A stretch of 64,000 bases of DNA from Enoplolaimus lenunculus (taxonomy: Eukaryota; Nematoda; Enoplea; Enoplida; Thoracostomopsidae). How positions within the stretch are numbered: position 1 is the first letter of the stretch; each line of letters opens with the position of its first letter. The stretch is taken from contig JASANG010003286.1 of the NCBI GenBank assembly GCA_030248215.1, forward strand, positions 1 to 64,000, in the 5' to 3' direction. The position numbers were made by a program, and so were the translations under genes. The notes under the pieces were generated by a model, which was not told where the DNA came from, searched no databases, and worked only from the letters and a program-made list of their open reading frames with translations. Positions 23,040 to 35,350 of this stretch are shown piece by piece.

Positions 23040-24084
23040 GAAAATTGTCTTATTATTGTTTGCCGCAACGAGCCGCTGGCCAAACGAAAGTGTTAACAGC
23101 GGGGTCCTTTCGATTTCCAGGAGCGATATTTTAATTGATTTTCCACCACACCGGCCAGAGGCGGATCCAAAAGTTTCTGACGGGCGGCTGGCTGGGAAAT
23201 GTTATGAATCGCAAAAATTGTAAGGTAGGGACCTTATCATTTTATCATCAAAAAATTATCTGAGCGCGAAAAATCGTAATGCAGGAACCTTTACCATTTT
23301 ATCACAAAAAATTCTGCTGGAAAAATTGTTTTTTACAAACAATGCTCTTAGTGTAAAAATTGTAACGTTGGGACCTTAACAATTGAACACAAAAAAATTT
23401 CTGATGCGGTGGGGTGTACGCCTCCCCGTCCCCCCTCTGGATCTGCTAGTGGCACCGGCCCTTACGACTCTAAATACACCACTGATGAATAGATTAATTA
23501 AGGATTGCGTTGAATGTAACGTTGAACTCAACTTCTCCCCGTTCAACTACGAATACAATCATATAAATTAGATCTACTTAAAATATCCCTTGACTCGCAC
23601 TGTACTACGAGGACTGTGGGAAAATTTTATACTCACAGAGTTCATAACCACATCTGCAATTTTAAATTTAGTTATTTCAATTTCGCCTTTGTGAGTAACT
23701 GATTTAAACTCTCGCCCTTAAGGCACAGAATTGAAATTTTGGACCGTACAAACACTGACGAAGACTACTTTTCATTTTGGCAATGAGACGGTTCCAGTAA
23801 TTTCTGAAAGGCAGAGGGGTGATTGGCCTATAATGGACGCTTACTCAGGAGCCAGAAGCTAAACGCAATTTTTGGTGATGAACCTTAAATTTTGGGTCAG
23901 ATCCCTATTGGGGGTATAGGCTTGAATGCATTCTTACCCCCTTGAATCCGCCAATGGTTGACGGTATAATCCATCGTAGTAGTGAATGAGAATTTCTCTT
24001 GGATTACAAAAGATCCAGTGAATTAAAACCAGCAAATCGTAAAGCTGAGACAAGGCAAATGCCTAACTCCTGGTTAAAGGACCT

Positions 24085-24192
24085 GTTCTGTACAAGCCTA
24101 AGCCTAAGCCTAAGCAAAAATGTAGTCTAAAACGTAAAACTACTCTTTTACAGACCCACCAGAAACCGGAACGGCCCTAAAAGTAACATGTT
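24085..24192 (-). mobile_element. Fragment of subfamily C MITE (right-arm copy)
   Basis: Reverse-complement counterpart of the one-ended subfamily C fragment at 2188-2300. Confidence 0.6.
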
Positions 24193-24643
24193 CCCGTGGG
24201 TGTGTGGGTGATGCTAATATAGTAAATATGGCCAATTGCACCTAAGACGCAAATATTTTAATTGTTTTCTCGTGTTTTCAATCCTAATTAAATTCATGTC
24301 TTGTCTTTGGTTGAAAGCTATAGCCATAAGATGTTGCGAGCTTCAGATAAACCAGTTGACCTGCAATATTTTCAGCACGGCAGGGCTGGCATGGGGGGGG
24401 CGATACATTCACCAATCGCCCCCTGGGTCCGCTGCTGGTTACTGTTTATATTTCATACCGTGAGAAATTTCAGCGCAGTATGCAGTGATTATTGATAATG
24501 AGTGTTGAGGCCATTCATGAAATTTTCTGCACATGATTTATTCATTCATAATTATAATAATATATATATATTCATATATATAAGTATATATATATATGTA
24601 TACAGATATATATTGTAGTCAAATCACATCTGCGTATATTTAC

Positions 24644-24830
24644 GGTCCATGTAAAGATCAGGCGGAAAGCTTTTCTGTGGGACTGCAATCGAGCAAGCTT
24701 AAGCTTTAGACTATTTCTTGCTTGGCTTAGGCTCCGGCTCATGTTTAGCCTTATGGAATATGCTCATTCTTAGGCTTAGGCTTAGGAATATGCTTATAAT
24801 ACTGTTCCGCCCCTGTTCTTTACATTGGCC
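24644..24830 (-). mobile_element. hAT-type MITE, subfamily A (right-arm copy)
   Basis: Reverse-complement counterpart of 1572-1758, from GGTCCATGTAAAGATCAGG to TTCTTTACATTGGCC. Confidence 0.8.
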
Positions 24831-25489
24831 GCCAACCATATTTTAAATTTGAAAATTAGCTGGAAAACTGGTTCAAAACGGCGACATTTCACGACAGACA
24901 AAGTATCCTTTCCGGCCGGAAAATTGTGATTCGTCACAGGTGGGTTCGGTTCGGTATAAATCACTGAAATCAGGCATTGTTATTAGGCAAGACGAGTAAA
25001 GGTTAACGAGGGATAGCGAATGTTTTTTGTTCGAAAACAGAATAAACTTTTTGCCAGAAAAACAAGATGGCCTGAGGGTACCGTCGATACGTTTTAGACT
25101 GTTTTTATATCTTTTACCATTGTTGGAGCTGACCCGAGTGGGGGTTCATCCCAAACTCCAGGATGAGCGCTCCCAAATTCGCGAGCGAGGCAAGCGAGAA
25201 ACCAGATGCGTTTTAAAATTTCATGCCGGTTTTTGTGTCAACCGGTTCGGGTGGCGGCCCGTTTAGAGGTGGGCGCCACCTGGGCATGGGGGGTAGCTGC
25301 TCCGGCCCTGTATTTAACTCTATTGAATGATTTTAAACAGATAAGAATACCCTATATATAATCAGCGTGTGAAATTTTCTCAATAATTTCGCATCGTCTT
25401 TATATTTTAGTACCGTTTCTTTATTATAGTTTATTCACTATTTCGAGGGTCTTTGTGTATGGAAATACAGAATTATGATGATGATTATT

Positions 25490-25492
25490 AAA

Positions 25493-25528
<36 letters not shown>

Positions 25529-25546
25529 GTTATTATTATTATTGTT
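25490..25546 (-). repeat. (ATT)n microsatellite, right arm
   Basis: Reverse-complement partner of the AAT microsatellite at 848-905. Confidence 0.95.
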
Positions 25547-25848
25547 TGTAAACATAATTATAGAACGCACAGTTTACTTTCATTGTAGCAAGCAAATTGT
25601 TACTGATTTGAGAAAATCACATACAAGATATATCGCTCTTTGATGGTATATTCGATTTTCGAATTTGAGAGCTGTGATTGTTTTGTGGGCATAAGGGACT
25701 TCTACCCTAAGACCAACAAGAGAACCCACACGCGTGGGTGCCGACAGAAGATTTTCGCACCAATGCGGAAGCGGACCACTTGAGCAAAACGTAGGCTAAC
25801 ACTGTGACGCCATTAGGCAATATTTTGGTTCTTGTTTACTTTTTAATC

Positions 25849-26154
25849 GGCCCATGTATAGAACAGGGCCGGTCAATGGCGAATCCACGGGGGCCCCCCC
25901 CGGCCCGGCCCCCCCCCCCACGACAAAAATTATATAGTGTCAATTGCTTTCTAGGGCCGCTGTTTATTTCTCTTTTTCCATCTATAAGCCGCTTTAAAGC
26001 CCCAAAAATGACTCTAAACAGTAGTATAAGCATATTCCTAAGACTAAGCCTGAGCCTAAGCCAAAGCGTAAACAAAAAAGTTAGCCTAAGCCTAAAAACT
26101 GACTCTATTACAGCTCCGCTGGAAAACGATCCGGCCCTGTTCTACACATGGGCG
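25849..26154 (-). mobile_element. Subfamily B MITE with a partly deleted nested element (right-arm copy)
   Basis: Counterpart of 33-551. The B termini lie at 25849 and 26154. The nested CAGTGGCGG element starts at 25874 after GGGCCGGT (25866-25873, the complement of ACCGGCCC), but its other half and the second duplication are gone. The left arm therefore keeps the ancestral nested state. Confidence 0.75.
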
Positions 26155-26162
26155 TTTTAACC

Positions 26163-28173
26163 GCATTAAGAATTTAGGCTTAGGCAAAATGTTTAGGCTA
26201 CGCTTAAAAAGTGTTTTTCGAAACCTAAGCGTACGATTGACCCAAAACCTAATCATGTGGGTGGAACGTGTACAAGTGCTAATATTCTTTCTCTGGGTCC
26301 ATGTAAAGATTAGAGGCGGAACGTTTTTCTGCGGGACAACAATAGAGTGCTTAATCTTTAGACTAAATTTATGCTTTACGCTTAGGCTTCGGTTTAGGAA
26401 TATGTTTATACTACTGTTACGGTTCTGTTATGACACTGCTCTATGACCATTTGGCTAAACTCTCGGTATGACCAACGAAATACGTATTATATGACCATAT
26501 ACCTTCAACTGCAAGGTTAGGAACTATTAATAATTTAAAGTAGTTCGAATACCAGCTTAGAAGACGTCTTAGCTAATAATAAGCTTACAATTTTCAAATT
26601 GCAGCAACATATTCCTGCTTCGCTCTGTTCAATCTCGATATTAATCTGTTACGCAAACATCAATGCTTCGTCGATCAAGGGCTTTTCACAGCGAATTGTG
26701 GTGGGGAATAAAGCGTTTTTACTACCATCAGCGGATTCCACTTTAGCTGCTGATAGCTTAAAACTAGAAAGATTAGCGAAATTAGTAAAATATTTCGCAG
26801 AAAGTAACTTTCGTGTATGCACGAGATGTTTTGAGTATTGTGAGCTTAGTTGTCCATGACACCAAAAATACAGAGTGGACACATACCTGTAGCCAGAAGG
26901 AGGCCAGGAGGAGACTCAGGTTTTGTTGGAAAAATTTTGGTCCTAGAAAATTTTCAATCGTGGTTTTAAGTCATCGAAAACACTTGAATGCCCCTCCTGA
27001 AAAATTGTTAGCCTACCCTGGTAAGGTGAGCTGGCTACAGGCCTGAGTGGACATTTGCAAAATTTGTTACCAATTTTAAACGAAATTTCTATGTCAGTGG
27101 AAATTTTGTGATAAAATTTAATTTCCGAACCCGCTTGAGTACCACGTATAAATTCGAGAATATCGGTGTATATGGACAAGAGGAGGGGATATAGGGCAAA
27201 TATTCCCTCCCGTAATTTTTCGAGAGACGAGAAAAATAGCAATTTGAACAGTGTTTCGGATTAATTTTCTGAATTCTAGTGGGTATGAAACATTTATTGT
27301 AACAAGACACACCTTCCCGAACTGAAATTCTGGCGACGCCTTTATACCTGAGAACAAAGATTGGCTTGGGCTGTCAAAAATTGGGTTTTTGAGAACAAAC
27401 GGGGGTGGGGCTATGCCCCCTGCGTACCCGTGTGGACTTATAGAAGACAATATTGATGACTTTGAACAGATTTTATATATAAAATAAATTGTACCCGAAC
27501 CTTAATAATACTTCTTATCAAAGTTATTATCAATAAAATTTGATTGTAAATTTCAAACAAACGCGTTTCATGCAAACATTCCTTAAAACGAACAGGAATG
27601 ATCCAATGGGACCACGCTTGACTGGGTTATAACCCCCCAACAGGGATCAAAATCAAAATGGTTAGGATTTTAGTACTAAAATTGCGTTTGGCTGCTCGTT
27701 CGCTTCGTTCGTGAACTTTTCTTTTTACTACTCGCGTGTCCCCTTGCGAAATTTCCAAATTCACCACTGAAAAGCGAGTTTATTATGAAAAACATGATTA
27801 AAGGTTGTTTGATTAAAGTCATTTTTTACAACAATAGTTTTCATAGAAACGGGTACTTACGGGGGTATCAGTAAGTACCAATTTTTCGTATATTTTTATA
27901 TCAAAATTTCGAAGACTCAAATTTGAAAGTAAATTTCTCTATCGAAGCGTAGAACGAAATTATTTTCTCGAAAAAGTAAAAACAAAAATTTATGATTTTC
28001 ACATGTTTTTTATCTGTATTTGTTATTATGGAACTATTTGGTTCAAATTAGTTCGTAAATTTGTTGGTGCCAGGAGCGTAGCCAGGATTTCATTTCGGAA
28101 GGAAATAACGACATCCAAATGTGTTTGCGAGCGACATATATCCGTTTCCGTTATTTTGATTACTACACGTTTT
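26163..28173. other. Gene-free interval with MITE fragments
   Basis: Subfamily A MITE with a worn right end at about 26296-26430. An element of the CTGTAGCCAG family (see 33325-33500) lies at about 26885-27045, bounded by ACCTGTAGCCAG and GAGCTGGCTACAGG. The remaining AT-rich DNA shows short ORFs without family resemblance. No RNA gene recognised. Confidence 0.6.
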
Positions 28174-28535
28174 CACTGACGTCATTTTTAGTACCATCCT
28201 GGTTGTCACTGACGTCATTTTTAGTATCATCCTGGTTGTCACTGACGTCATTTTTAGTATCATCCTGGTTGTCACTGACGTCATTTATAGTATCATCCTG
28301 GTTTTCACTGACGTCATTTTAGTATCATTATGGTTGCCACTGACGTCATTTTTAGTATCATCCTGGTGGTCACGGGCGTCATTTTTAGTATCATCCTGGT
28401 TTTCACTGACGTCATATTTAGTATCATCCTGGTTTTCACTGACGTCATTTTTAGTATCATCCTGGTTGTCACTGACGCCATTTTTAGTATCATCCTGGTT
28501 TTCACTGACGTCATTTTTAGTATCATCCTAGTTTT
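28174..28535 (+). repeat. 33-bp minisatellite, 11 units, with CRE palindromes
   Basis: Eleven head-to-tail units (ten of 33 bp, one of 32), each opening CACTGACGTCATTTTTAGTA. Nine units keep the perfect palindrome TGACGTCA, the consensus cAMP-response element; units 7 and 10 carry GGGCGTCA and TGACGCCA. Because 33 is divisible by three, reading frames stay open on both strands, which explains the long apparent ORFs here. A partial twelfth unit follows. Confidence 0.93.
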
Positions 28536-29429
28536 CACTAACGGTGATGTATAGGGGTAGCCAAGCCAGGGCATATTTTAGTTTGGAACATATTGAACAT
28601 TTTAATTTTATATAAAACTTATGGTTTGCATGTGAATCAAGTTGCCTATCTGTTACATTTATCGAAAGCAATAATTTTTTCAAAATCAGCCAGTCAAAGG
28701 TTACAGAGCATTTTCTTATCTAAATAGATGTAACAAATGTTTTGTGTTTATTTCTATATATTAAAGCTGGAACGCCCCACATACGTATTTTGGTCAACCT
28801 TCCAACGTTTACATATCTGTATATGCATATAAATCTTTTTGTCAGCGATGTTGAATATGCAAAACAGATACAGTGTATCGGCGTAACTCGTATGTATTCG
28901 GTATTTCTAGCTTTGTATAGATGCAAAATATTCAAACGTGTATATGTCAGTACATGTCAAATCTACATTGTAGAAGTTGGAACTATATAACGGACTTTCA
29001 ATACAGCTCCGCTACAAGTGCACGCCATGTGATTGGTTACTACCTTAATGCCATACTCAAATTTAAGATTAATACCTGATACAAATACTCTGTGTTGGCT
29101 ACCAAACAGTTTATTTTACTAGGGAAGGTAGAATCAAGCGGGATGATTTACCACTATCAGCAACCAATCAGAAAACGTGCCGTTTTGTAAGACATAATTC
29201 TGCCTTTGGCTAGCCCATGTCGTAATTCCGCTTTCGACGATCCCAAATTCGGAATTGGCCTGAATTACGACCAGCAGCAGATCCAAGATATCCCGGTAGG
29301 CATAGGAGTTACCGAGATTTAATTTCCGACTTGGCTAACTCGATTCTTTTCAAAAATTTCGGGGGGTTATATTCCCCTGCCCCCTACCCGCAAATTTGTT
29401 GTCATTTAAAGTTAATTGTTAAAAAATTC
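28536..29429. other. Gene-free interval with a dispersed hairpin motif
   Basis: Holds the conserved GCTGGAACGCCCCACATACG motif at about 28752-28803. The rest is AT-rich with no persuasive ORF. Confidence 0.5.
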
Positions 29430-29625
29430 AGCGAATGTAAAGAACAGGGGCGGAACAGTATTATAAGCATATTCGTAAGCCTAAGCCTAAGCCTAAACCT
29501 AAGCGCAAGAATGAGCATATTCCTAAGCCTAAGCCTAAGCGTAAGCAAAAAATTAGTCTAAAGTTGAAGCTTACTTTGTTGTAGTCCCACAGAAAAACTT
29601 GCCGCCCCTGATCTTTACATGGGCC
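29430..29625 (+). mobile_element. hAT-type MITE, subfamily A
   Basis: Begins AGCGAATGTAAAGAACAGGG and ends GATCTTTACATGGGCC. The flanking 8-mers AAAAATTC (29422-29429) and AAAAATTT (29626-29633) match at 7 of 8. Internal CCTAAG array and TTAGTCTAAAG block are present. Confidence 0.82.
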
Positions 29626-30339
29626 AAAAAATTTGTCAGAGTGTCAAGGGTGGTGAACAAGGAATACACCACACCCTGCTCCCCCCGCGGTTCCTCCCTC
29701 TGCCTCCCCCCGTGGCTCCTTCGCCGGCCAGCTGTATCTTATGTTCCGGTTTGCAATATCTTGCAAACCGGCAACCGTTTGAGATTGATTGCCGAGTGGT
29801 TTTTGTTGTAAACAAAACCGCTTTGTGACCTTGGCTGATTACTTTTAATATTGCTTATTTTGCTGTAGCGGTTTGCAGTCTTTATGTATGATTTGTGACC
29901 CTCTCTATCAATTATTTAATTCCACACCACAAATAACAATCGCACCGGGGGTCACACCCCCGCGGACAATTTTGCCGCATCCCCTAGTTGGATAATTTGT
30001 TGAAATGAAACGAATTTTGCGATACCAAAAATTAATCGTGGCCCATGGCCAAAAAACGACCGTTACGTTTATCAATAGTAACAGGTTTCCGATTGCCAAG
30101 CTGGTGTAATTTGTACTTTCTAAAAACCGAAAGCACATTTTACACCGCGGGTTTCAGGAAACTGTATAGTTTGACGGAAGTGTATATATGCACTTCTGTC
30201 AAACTTTAAAACGAAATGTTTTCAAAGTTTAAAACATTTAATGGTACAAAATTAGAAATATTTTGAATTTTCTACTAGCATATTTCCCAAAATTACGGCA
30301 AAAAAACTTTAATGGTCACCAAGAAGGCTTAGATGAACT

Positions 30340-30505
30340 GGCCAATGTGAAGAACAGGGGCAGAACAGAATTATAAGCAGATGCCTAAGCCTAAGCCTAA
30401 ACGTAAGAATGAGATATTCCTAAGCAAAAGCCTAAGTCAAGCAAAACAAATTAGTCTAAAGCTTCAGCTTACTCTATTACAGTCCCACTGAAAAACGTTC
30501 TTCCT
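30340..30505 (+). mobile_element. Subfamily A MITE, right end lost
   Basis: Starts GGCCAATGTGAAGAACAGGG, with a CCTAAG array. The right side stops at GTCCCACTGAAAAACGTTC. An element of the CTGTAGCCAG family (about 30535-30790) follows at once. Confidence 0.65.
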
Positions 30506-30953
30506 GAGGCGATGAACTAAACAAATAAGTATGTTGTAGCCTGGACCCACTAGCGAATTCAGAAAGGGAATGGTCCGGGCGCCTACGCCGCCCCTCCGTC
30601 AAAATTAAGACTTGTTCCCTCGGGCCCGTAGACAAGGGTGGGTCAGGGGGGCTCACCCCCCTGCAAAATTTTGCCCCCCCCCCCTTGAACGTTTTCAACC
30701 TTGCTCGCAACTCATTGAAAACCCTTGAATGCCCTTCCTGAAAAATTTTTATCCCTCCTAGCTAGGCGAGCTGGCTCCAACCTGTGTTCCCTACTAGAGC
30801 ATGGTCTAAAATATCGCACCATTTCTTATTCCCATGATCGGTATTAATGTTCTTTCCAAACGTTTTGTATCTCAAATATGTCTAACCAGATGGTCACCAT
30901 GAAATCCGATTTCCCCCCGGATGTCTCAACTCTCACTCATCGCAATTAAAGCT

Positions 30954-30954
<1 letters not shown>

Positions 30955-31001
<47 letters not shown>
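30955..31001. repeat. (TA)n microsatellite
   Basis: Uninterrupted alternating TA for ~46 bases; it can extrude as a cruciform. Confidence 0.97.
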
Positions 31002-31004
<3 letters not shown>

Positions 31005-32636
31005 GAATATATCTATGGGAACATTACAAATTACAGCGAAGTGATTTGATGAGGGGGACACAGAGGTTATTTCACGAAAACGAGGGAAGTCTATTCGAAA
31101 TCACAGGACCGTAAGCCCAGCACAAACATTGGGTGGCGCCTCGGGGGCTTTTAGTAAAATTATACACTGTAGGAAATGACTACCGTAAATCTTATTTAGG
31201 CCTTGCCCCAAGAAAAAATATAAAAACTGATTTCGACTTAAATGAACTTAAGCCACCTGTGCGACCCCTGTTTTGTATTCCGGTCCCGAAACGGTAAACG
31301 AGAGCGGTGAAAACGTTGTCAAAGATTATTGAAGAGTGAATTTAATATGAAAGTAAATTTCACTTTCCGCTGTACATTGCTGCGATATGTATTAATGTTT
31401 TGTCTGTACGTCTGTTTTTCCACTGTCAGATCCAGGGGCGGAAAGCCACCCAGGCGTAGCCTTCTCCACGAATCAACAGGTTTGAAAATCAAAATTTTGT
31501 GATTAAGATTTAGTAGCAAAAATTGCGTTTCGCTTCTTGCTTGCTTTGCTGATGAGGTTGATGTATCACAGCGGCCTCTGTTATCACAAATTTCTGGATC
31601 TGTCTGTGAATTTTTTTGGTATACAAATATTTTGGTGTTGTTGTTCTGGTTTCTAGGTTTAGGTTGAAATTGAAATTTGAATATTGCAAATGTGGACCAG
31701 GGGCGTTCGCAGAAAATTATATTTGGACGGCACCGAATAGCTGTTGGGGAGGTCCCTACAATTGCTATTCAAGAGTGTTTACTTTTAGAACGATTCTATT
31801 AGGGGGTATTAGCCGAATTTGGGGGTCACGGCCCCCCCAATGTTCGTTTCCCTCGCGGGGAAGCGTTGTGGCTCATTTATACTGTTATCCATTTCCTGCC
31901 GGATAGCAATAAGGTAAAGCTTAAGATTAATTTTAACGCAGAGACTTTTCGCAAGATATACATTCGGCATCCTGTAAAATTGTTTTTTCGATTGTTTCCG
32001 GAAATTCCGGCCGATATTTCCGTGTATCCGCTTTTGTATACACCAACCTTCCTGTCCTGTGTAGCGTTATAAATTCCAATTGCGTACCAACTTCACAGAA
32101 ATTTTATTTCGACCGTGATGAGCTTAGATTTTGCATCCACTTAGTAGTTTAAATAGTCCCCTAGCCTGCTCACCTTGCTAGAGGGGGCTAAAAAGTTTTC
32201 AGGCAGGGCATACAAGGGTTTTCCATGACTTACAAGCAAGGTTGAAAACTTTCTAAAGGGGGCCAAAATTTTTTCCAGGGAGGCGGGGTCTGGCTCCCCT
32301 GGCATCCCTTTGGCTACGTGCCCGAGCATAAAATACGAAAATATTGCACAATTTTCACGGCTTTTATGGTATTTTTATTTGTTTTTGCTACAAATTTTGT
32401 TTGTTTTTAGCGAAATTTATGTATCATATATAAGCTGATTGTGCAGTTTAGTGCGGAATTTACAAATTGTTTACATCACCGCAGAAATGAGCACACGCGT
32501 TAGTGGTTGATCGAGTAGGGTCGGCGTTACGCTGGTTGCCTCCCACCCACAAACAGGTCCGAGGGTGGCGTCAATCAAATGTTTCACAGCTCAGCAACTT
32601 CGTAATCCGCAAAACAGCTTTAGTTTGCCATGATGG
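31002..32636. other. Gene-free interval
   Basis: An element of the CTGTAGCCAG family in opposite orientation lies at about 32150-32325. Several short ORFs (for example 31616-31906) lack any domain or splice-supported extension. Nothing else is recognised. Confidence 0.5.
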
Positions 32637-32639
32637 GGT

Positions 32640-32960
32640 GTCCAAGGGTGGGGCACTTCCAAATGGGGGGGTCGGGTGGTGCTTCCGCCGACACTGTGGT
32701 CGGAAACTTCTTGATGGGTGATACTTTGTCGTAGGCTGTATCTATGTTTCTTATAGACGTTCTCGTTTTAACGAGGCACTGTAACGGAATAGACTTTGTT
32801 TTCAATGGTCGGGCACTTCCAAATGGGGGGGTTAGGTGGCGCTTCCGCTGACACTGCGGTCGGAAACATCTTGGTGGGGGGATACTTTGTCATAGGTTGT
32901 ATCTATGTTTCTCATAGACGCCTCCGCCTATCCGAGACACTGTGACCGAGTAGGCTTTAC
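32640..32960 (+). repeat. Two-copy 160-bp tandem duplication
   Basis: GGGCACTTCCAAATGGGG occurs at 32651 and 32811, and the similarity continues through GATACTTTGTC and TGTATCTATGTTTCT. The second copy runs into CTTTACGCTTAGGAATATGC and a TTGTCGTAGATTCGTG segment shared with the element at 35351-36473. Confidence 0.8.
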
Positions 32961-33324
32961 GCTTAGGAATATGCTAAGATATATTTATAGGTTTTTAGGA
33001 TACTGTTTAACGACGAGTTGTCTGGTCATGAATTGTCGTAGATTCGTGTGAGAAGGGGTTCAAAATTGTTGTCCCCCTTTGTTGGATGAAACCTAAACAC
33101 TGCAACAACGTACCTTCGATTGAATATTTAACTGTGTTCCGTCTAAATATGGCATAGTATTGTATTGCTCAGGTTCGACGTGTTTATTTTGAACAAATTC
33201 CAAGCATAAATTGCCAATGCTGAAATGTTTGTGGGTGTAATAAAAAATTTAGGTATCACATCGAATACAGCTGTGCCATAACCTGAACCTGTTTTTATGG
33301 TCTCTATGCGAAAAAAGAAGTGTG

Positions 33325-33500
33325 CGGGCCCGTAGCCAGAGGCCGCAGGGGCAGGAGGGCTCAGCCACCCACGAAATAATTTCGGCTCTGTCCAGAAATT
33401 TGTCAACCTTGCTTGTAAGTCATCGAAAATCGGCCCTCCCGGAAACTTTTTTTGGGCACCCTAGCAAGGTGAGCTGGATTACAGGCCTGTCTGCCGCGCA
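33325..33500 (+). mobile_element. CTGTAGCCAG-family inverted-repeat element
   Basis: Bounded by CCCGTAGCCAGAGG and GAGCTGGATTACAGGCC. It shares a conserved CAACCTTGCTTGTAAGTCAT stretch with pieces at 26885-27045, 30535-30790, 32150-32325 and 41960-42066. Non-coding. Confidence 0.6.
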
Positions 33501-33756
33501 AGATATATCTTTGGGGTATTTTGTGAAACCCGAGTTGTTCGGAAACTGGTTAAGGTTAAAAAACTGAATGGATTTTAGCTTTGCCTTTTTTGGTTTTCAT
33601 ACCCGGATCATTTTGAATTAAAATTTGAATTTTGAAATTTAAATTTTTTAAAATCGATGTTGTTGGTTTTAGATATGATGGTATAATAATTGATAGGATT
33701 TTTGAAGACTTGTTGATAGGTTATCCACGGCTGAGCCAGCTCAGTATACTGAACGA

Positions 33757-34108
33757 CAGGGTGTAACCGGAGGTGAAAATTACCGGAGCCGGAGGTCAAC
33801 GAAACTTGCCGAAGTCGGAGATGAGGTGAAATTAGGTAGTAAAAACAATGGTTAATTAGTTAAATTTAGTCAATATCTGCAATATGTTGTTACGTTGTTT
33901 GGTTTGACGCTGCTTTTCTGCGAAATTTCAGAAATTCTTTCTTGAAAATTGTTACAAAACTAGGAACGAAACGTGCTAAACAGATAAATTTTGCAAAATT
34001 AAGCAAAATTTTACTACCAAAAATTGCCGGGACCTACAGCAAAAATTACACCAGAGCCGGAGGCATAATTTCTGCCGGAGCCAAAGGCAGACCTCTGGTT
34101 GTACCCTG
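33757..34108 (+). mobile_element. hAT-type MITE with CAGGGTGTAACCGGAGG ends
   Basis: Ends CAGGGTGTAACCGGAGG and inverted CTCTGGTTGTACCCTG, flanked by CTGAACGA (33749-33756) and CTGAACGG (34109-34116). Same family as 5799-6101. Confidence 0.78.
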
Positions 34109-34554
34109 CTGAACGGCTAACGAATTTCCCAATGACCCTGTAGCGATTTCAAATGTCTTGCAAGCGGAGACGAACCGTTTACTCCAATGGGCCAAAACGT
34201 ATCTCGCCGTCGAACTAACCGACGATTGCACAGGCGTATCAACCATTGAACCAAAAAACAAATACAAAAATGACTTGTATCACCGAATGAAAACTGATAG
34301 GAAAAAAAGATAATCTTATTTTCTTTTTTGCCTTTTTTTTTCACTCAATCAAACCCATTTTTATCAACGTGAGAAACATTAATGTTTGAAATATTTTTTC
34401 AAATTGAAGTTTTTGAACGAAAAAATACATGATTCGCTCAGTATACACGAATCGCAGTCTATTTTTGATTGCGTATACGGTTGACCTTGACAGTAGCGAC
34501 GCTTTCCGTCGTTGGGTTTTTGTAGTTGTTACCCCCTCTACGGAGCGTAACTAT

Positions 34555-34932
34555 AAATACATATATATGTCTATATATACATACAAATATATATAAATGC
34601 CTATATATATAACATATATAAATAAATATATATGTATATATAAATATAAATATATATATGTATGTATATATAAATATATATATAAATATATATGTATATA
34701 TAAATATATATATGTATGTATATATAAATATATATGTATGTATATATAAATATATATTTGTATATATAAATATAAATATATATGTATGTATATATAAATA
34801 TATATATAAATATATATGTATATATAAATATATATATGTATATATATAAATATAAATATATAAATATATATGTATATATAAACAGAAATATATATGTATA
34901 TATAAATATAAATATATATGTATGTATATATC
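34555..34932. repeat. Long ATA-rich degenerate minisatellite
   Basis: About 380 bases of TATATAAATATATATGTATG-like units with variable spacing. The three overlapping ORFs here (up to 203 codons, Tyr/Ile only) are artefacts of this composition. Confidence 0.93.
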
Positions 34933-35350
34933 TGCAACGCATACGCGAGAGGATAAGCGAATAGAACCCCCCAAAATTTCTGGAGACATAACAAAACGGT
35001 GGTAACCATGCTTCAGAATAACCTGTTCAATCCTACCGGTCGAAAAAATATTCTCGCTCGCTATGCTCACTGATACATTTTTTTATGAAATTGCAGCCTC
35101 CCGGAATAAGAAAGATTTGGTTACGTCGCTAATTGATGTATATTAATTTTTTGTTTCAATTTATGCAGATTTATGCAATTAATTAGCGTTGACAGGCTAA
35201 TTACCGCCGGATCGTCCAGCGATATGGACAGTTTAAATGTTAGTTTACAGGAGTTTTAAAAAATTTGTATTTTATATTTAATTTGAGAAGTATTTTTTCA
35301 AATTCAAAAATACTTTTGTGGCATTCATAGAGTGATGGTATCACTGGTAT

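Larger units (their letters stand above)
13620..26162 (-). repeat. Right arm of the 26-kb palindrome
   Basis: Reverse-complement copy of about 25-12682. Differences from the left arm include a ~215-bp deletion inside the nested MITE pair near 25874-26030, about 95 extra bases in the inner part (between roughly 14560 and 15780) and scattered substitutions. Similarity stops just outside position 26162: the following sequence does not match the 24 bases available on the other side. The last 8 bases of the arm (26155-26162) are the outer target duplication of a hAT-type MITE. Confidence 0.93.

Noticed and set aside
1-26162. More than forty ORFs of 60-120 codons in the palindrome arms
   Set aside because: They occur as mirror-image pairs and follow MITE sequence (for example LSLSLS-type runs from CTTAGG arrays). 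None has a domain or splice support.
28090-28574. ORFs on both strands of the 33-bp repeat
   Set aside because: A repeat unit divisible by three keeps all stop-free frames open; no coding evidence.
34459-35070. 203-codon Tyr/Ile-rich ORF
   Set aside because: Translation of an ATA-rich minisatellite; three overlapping frames are equally open.
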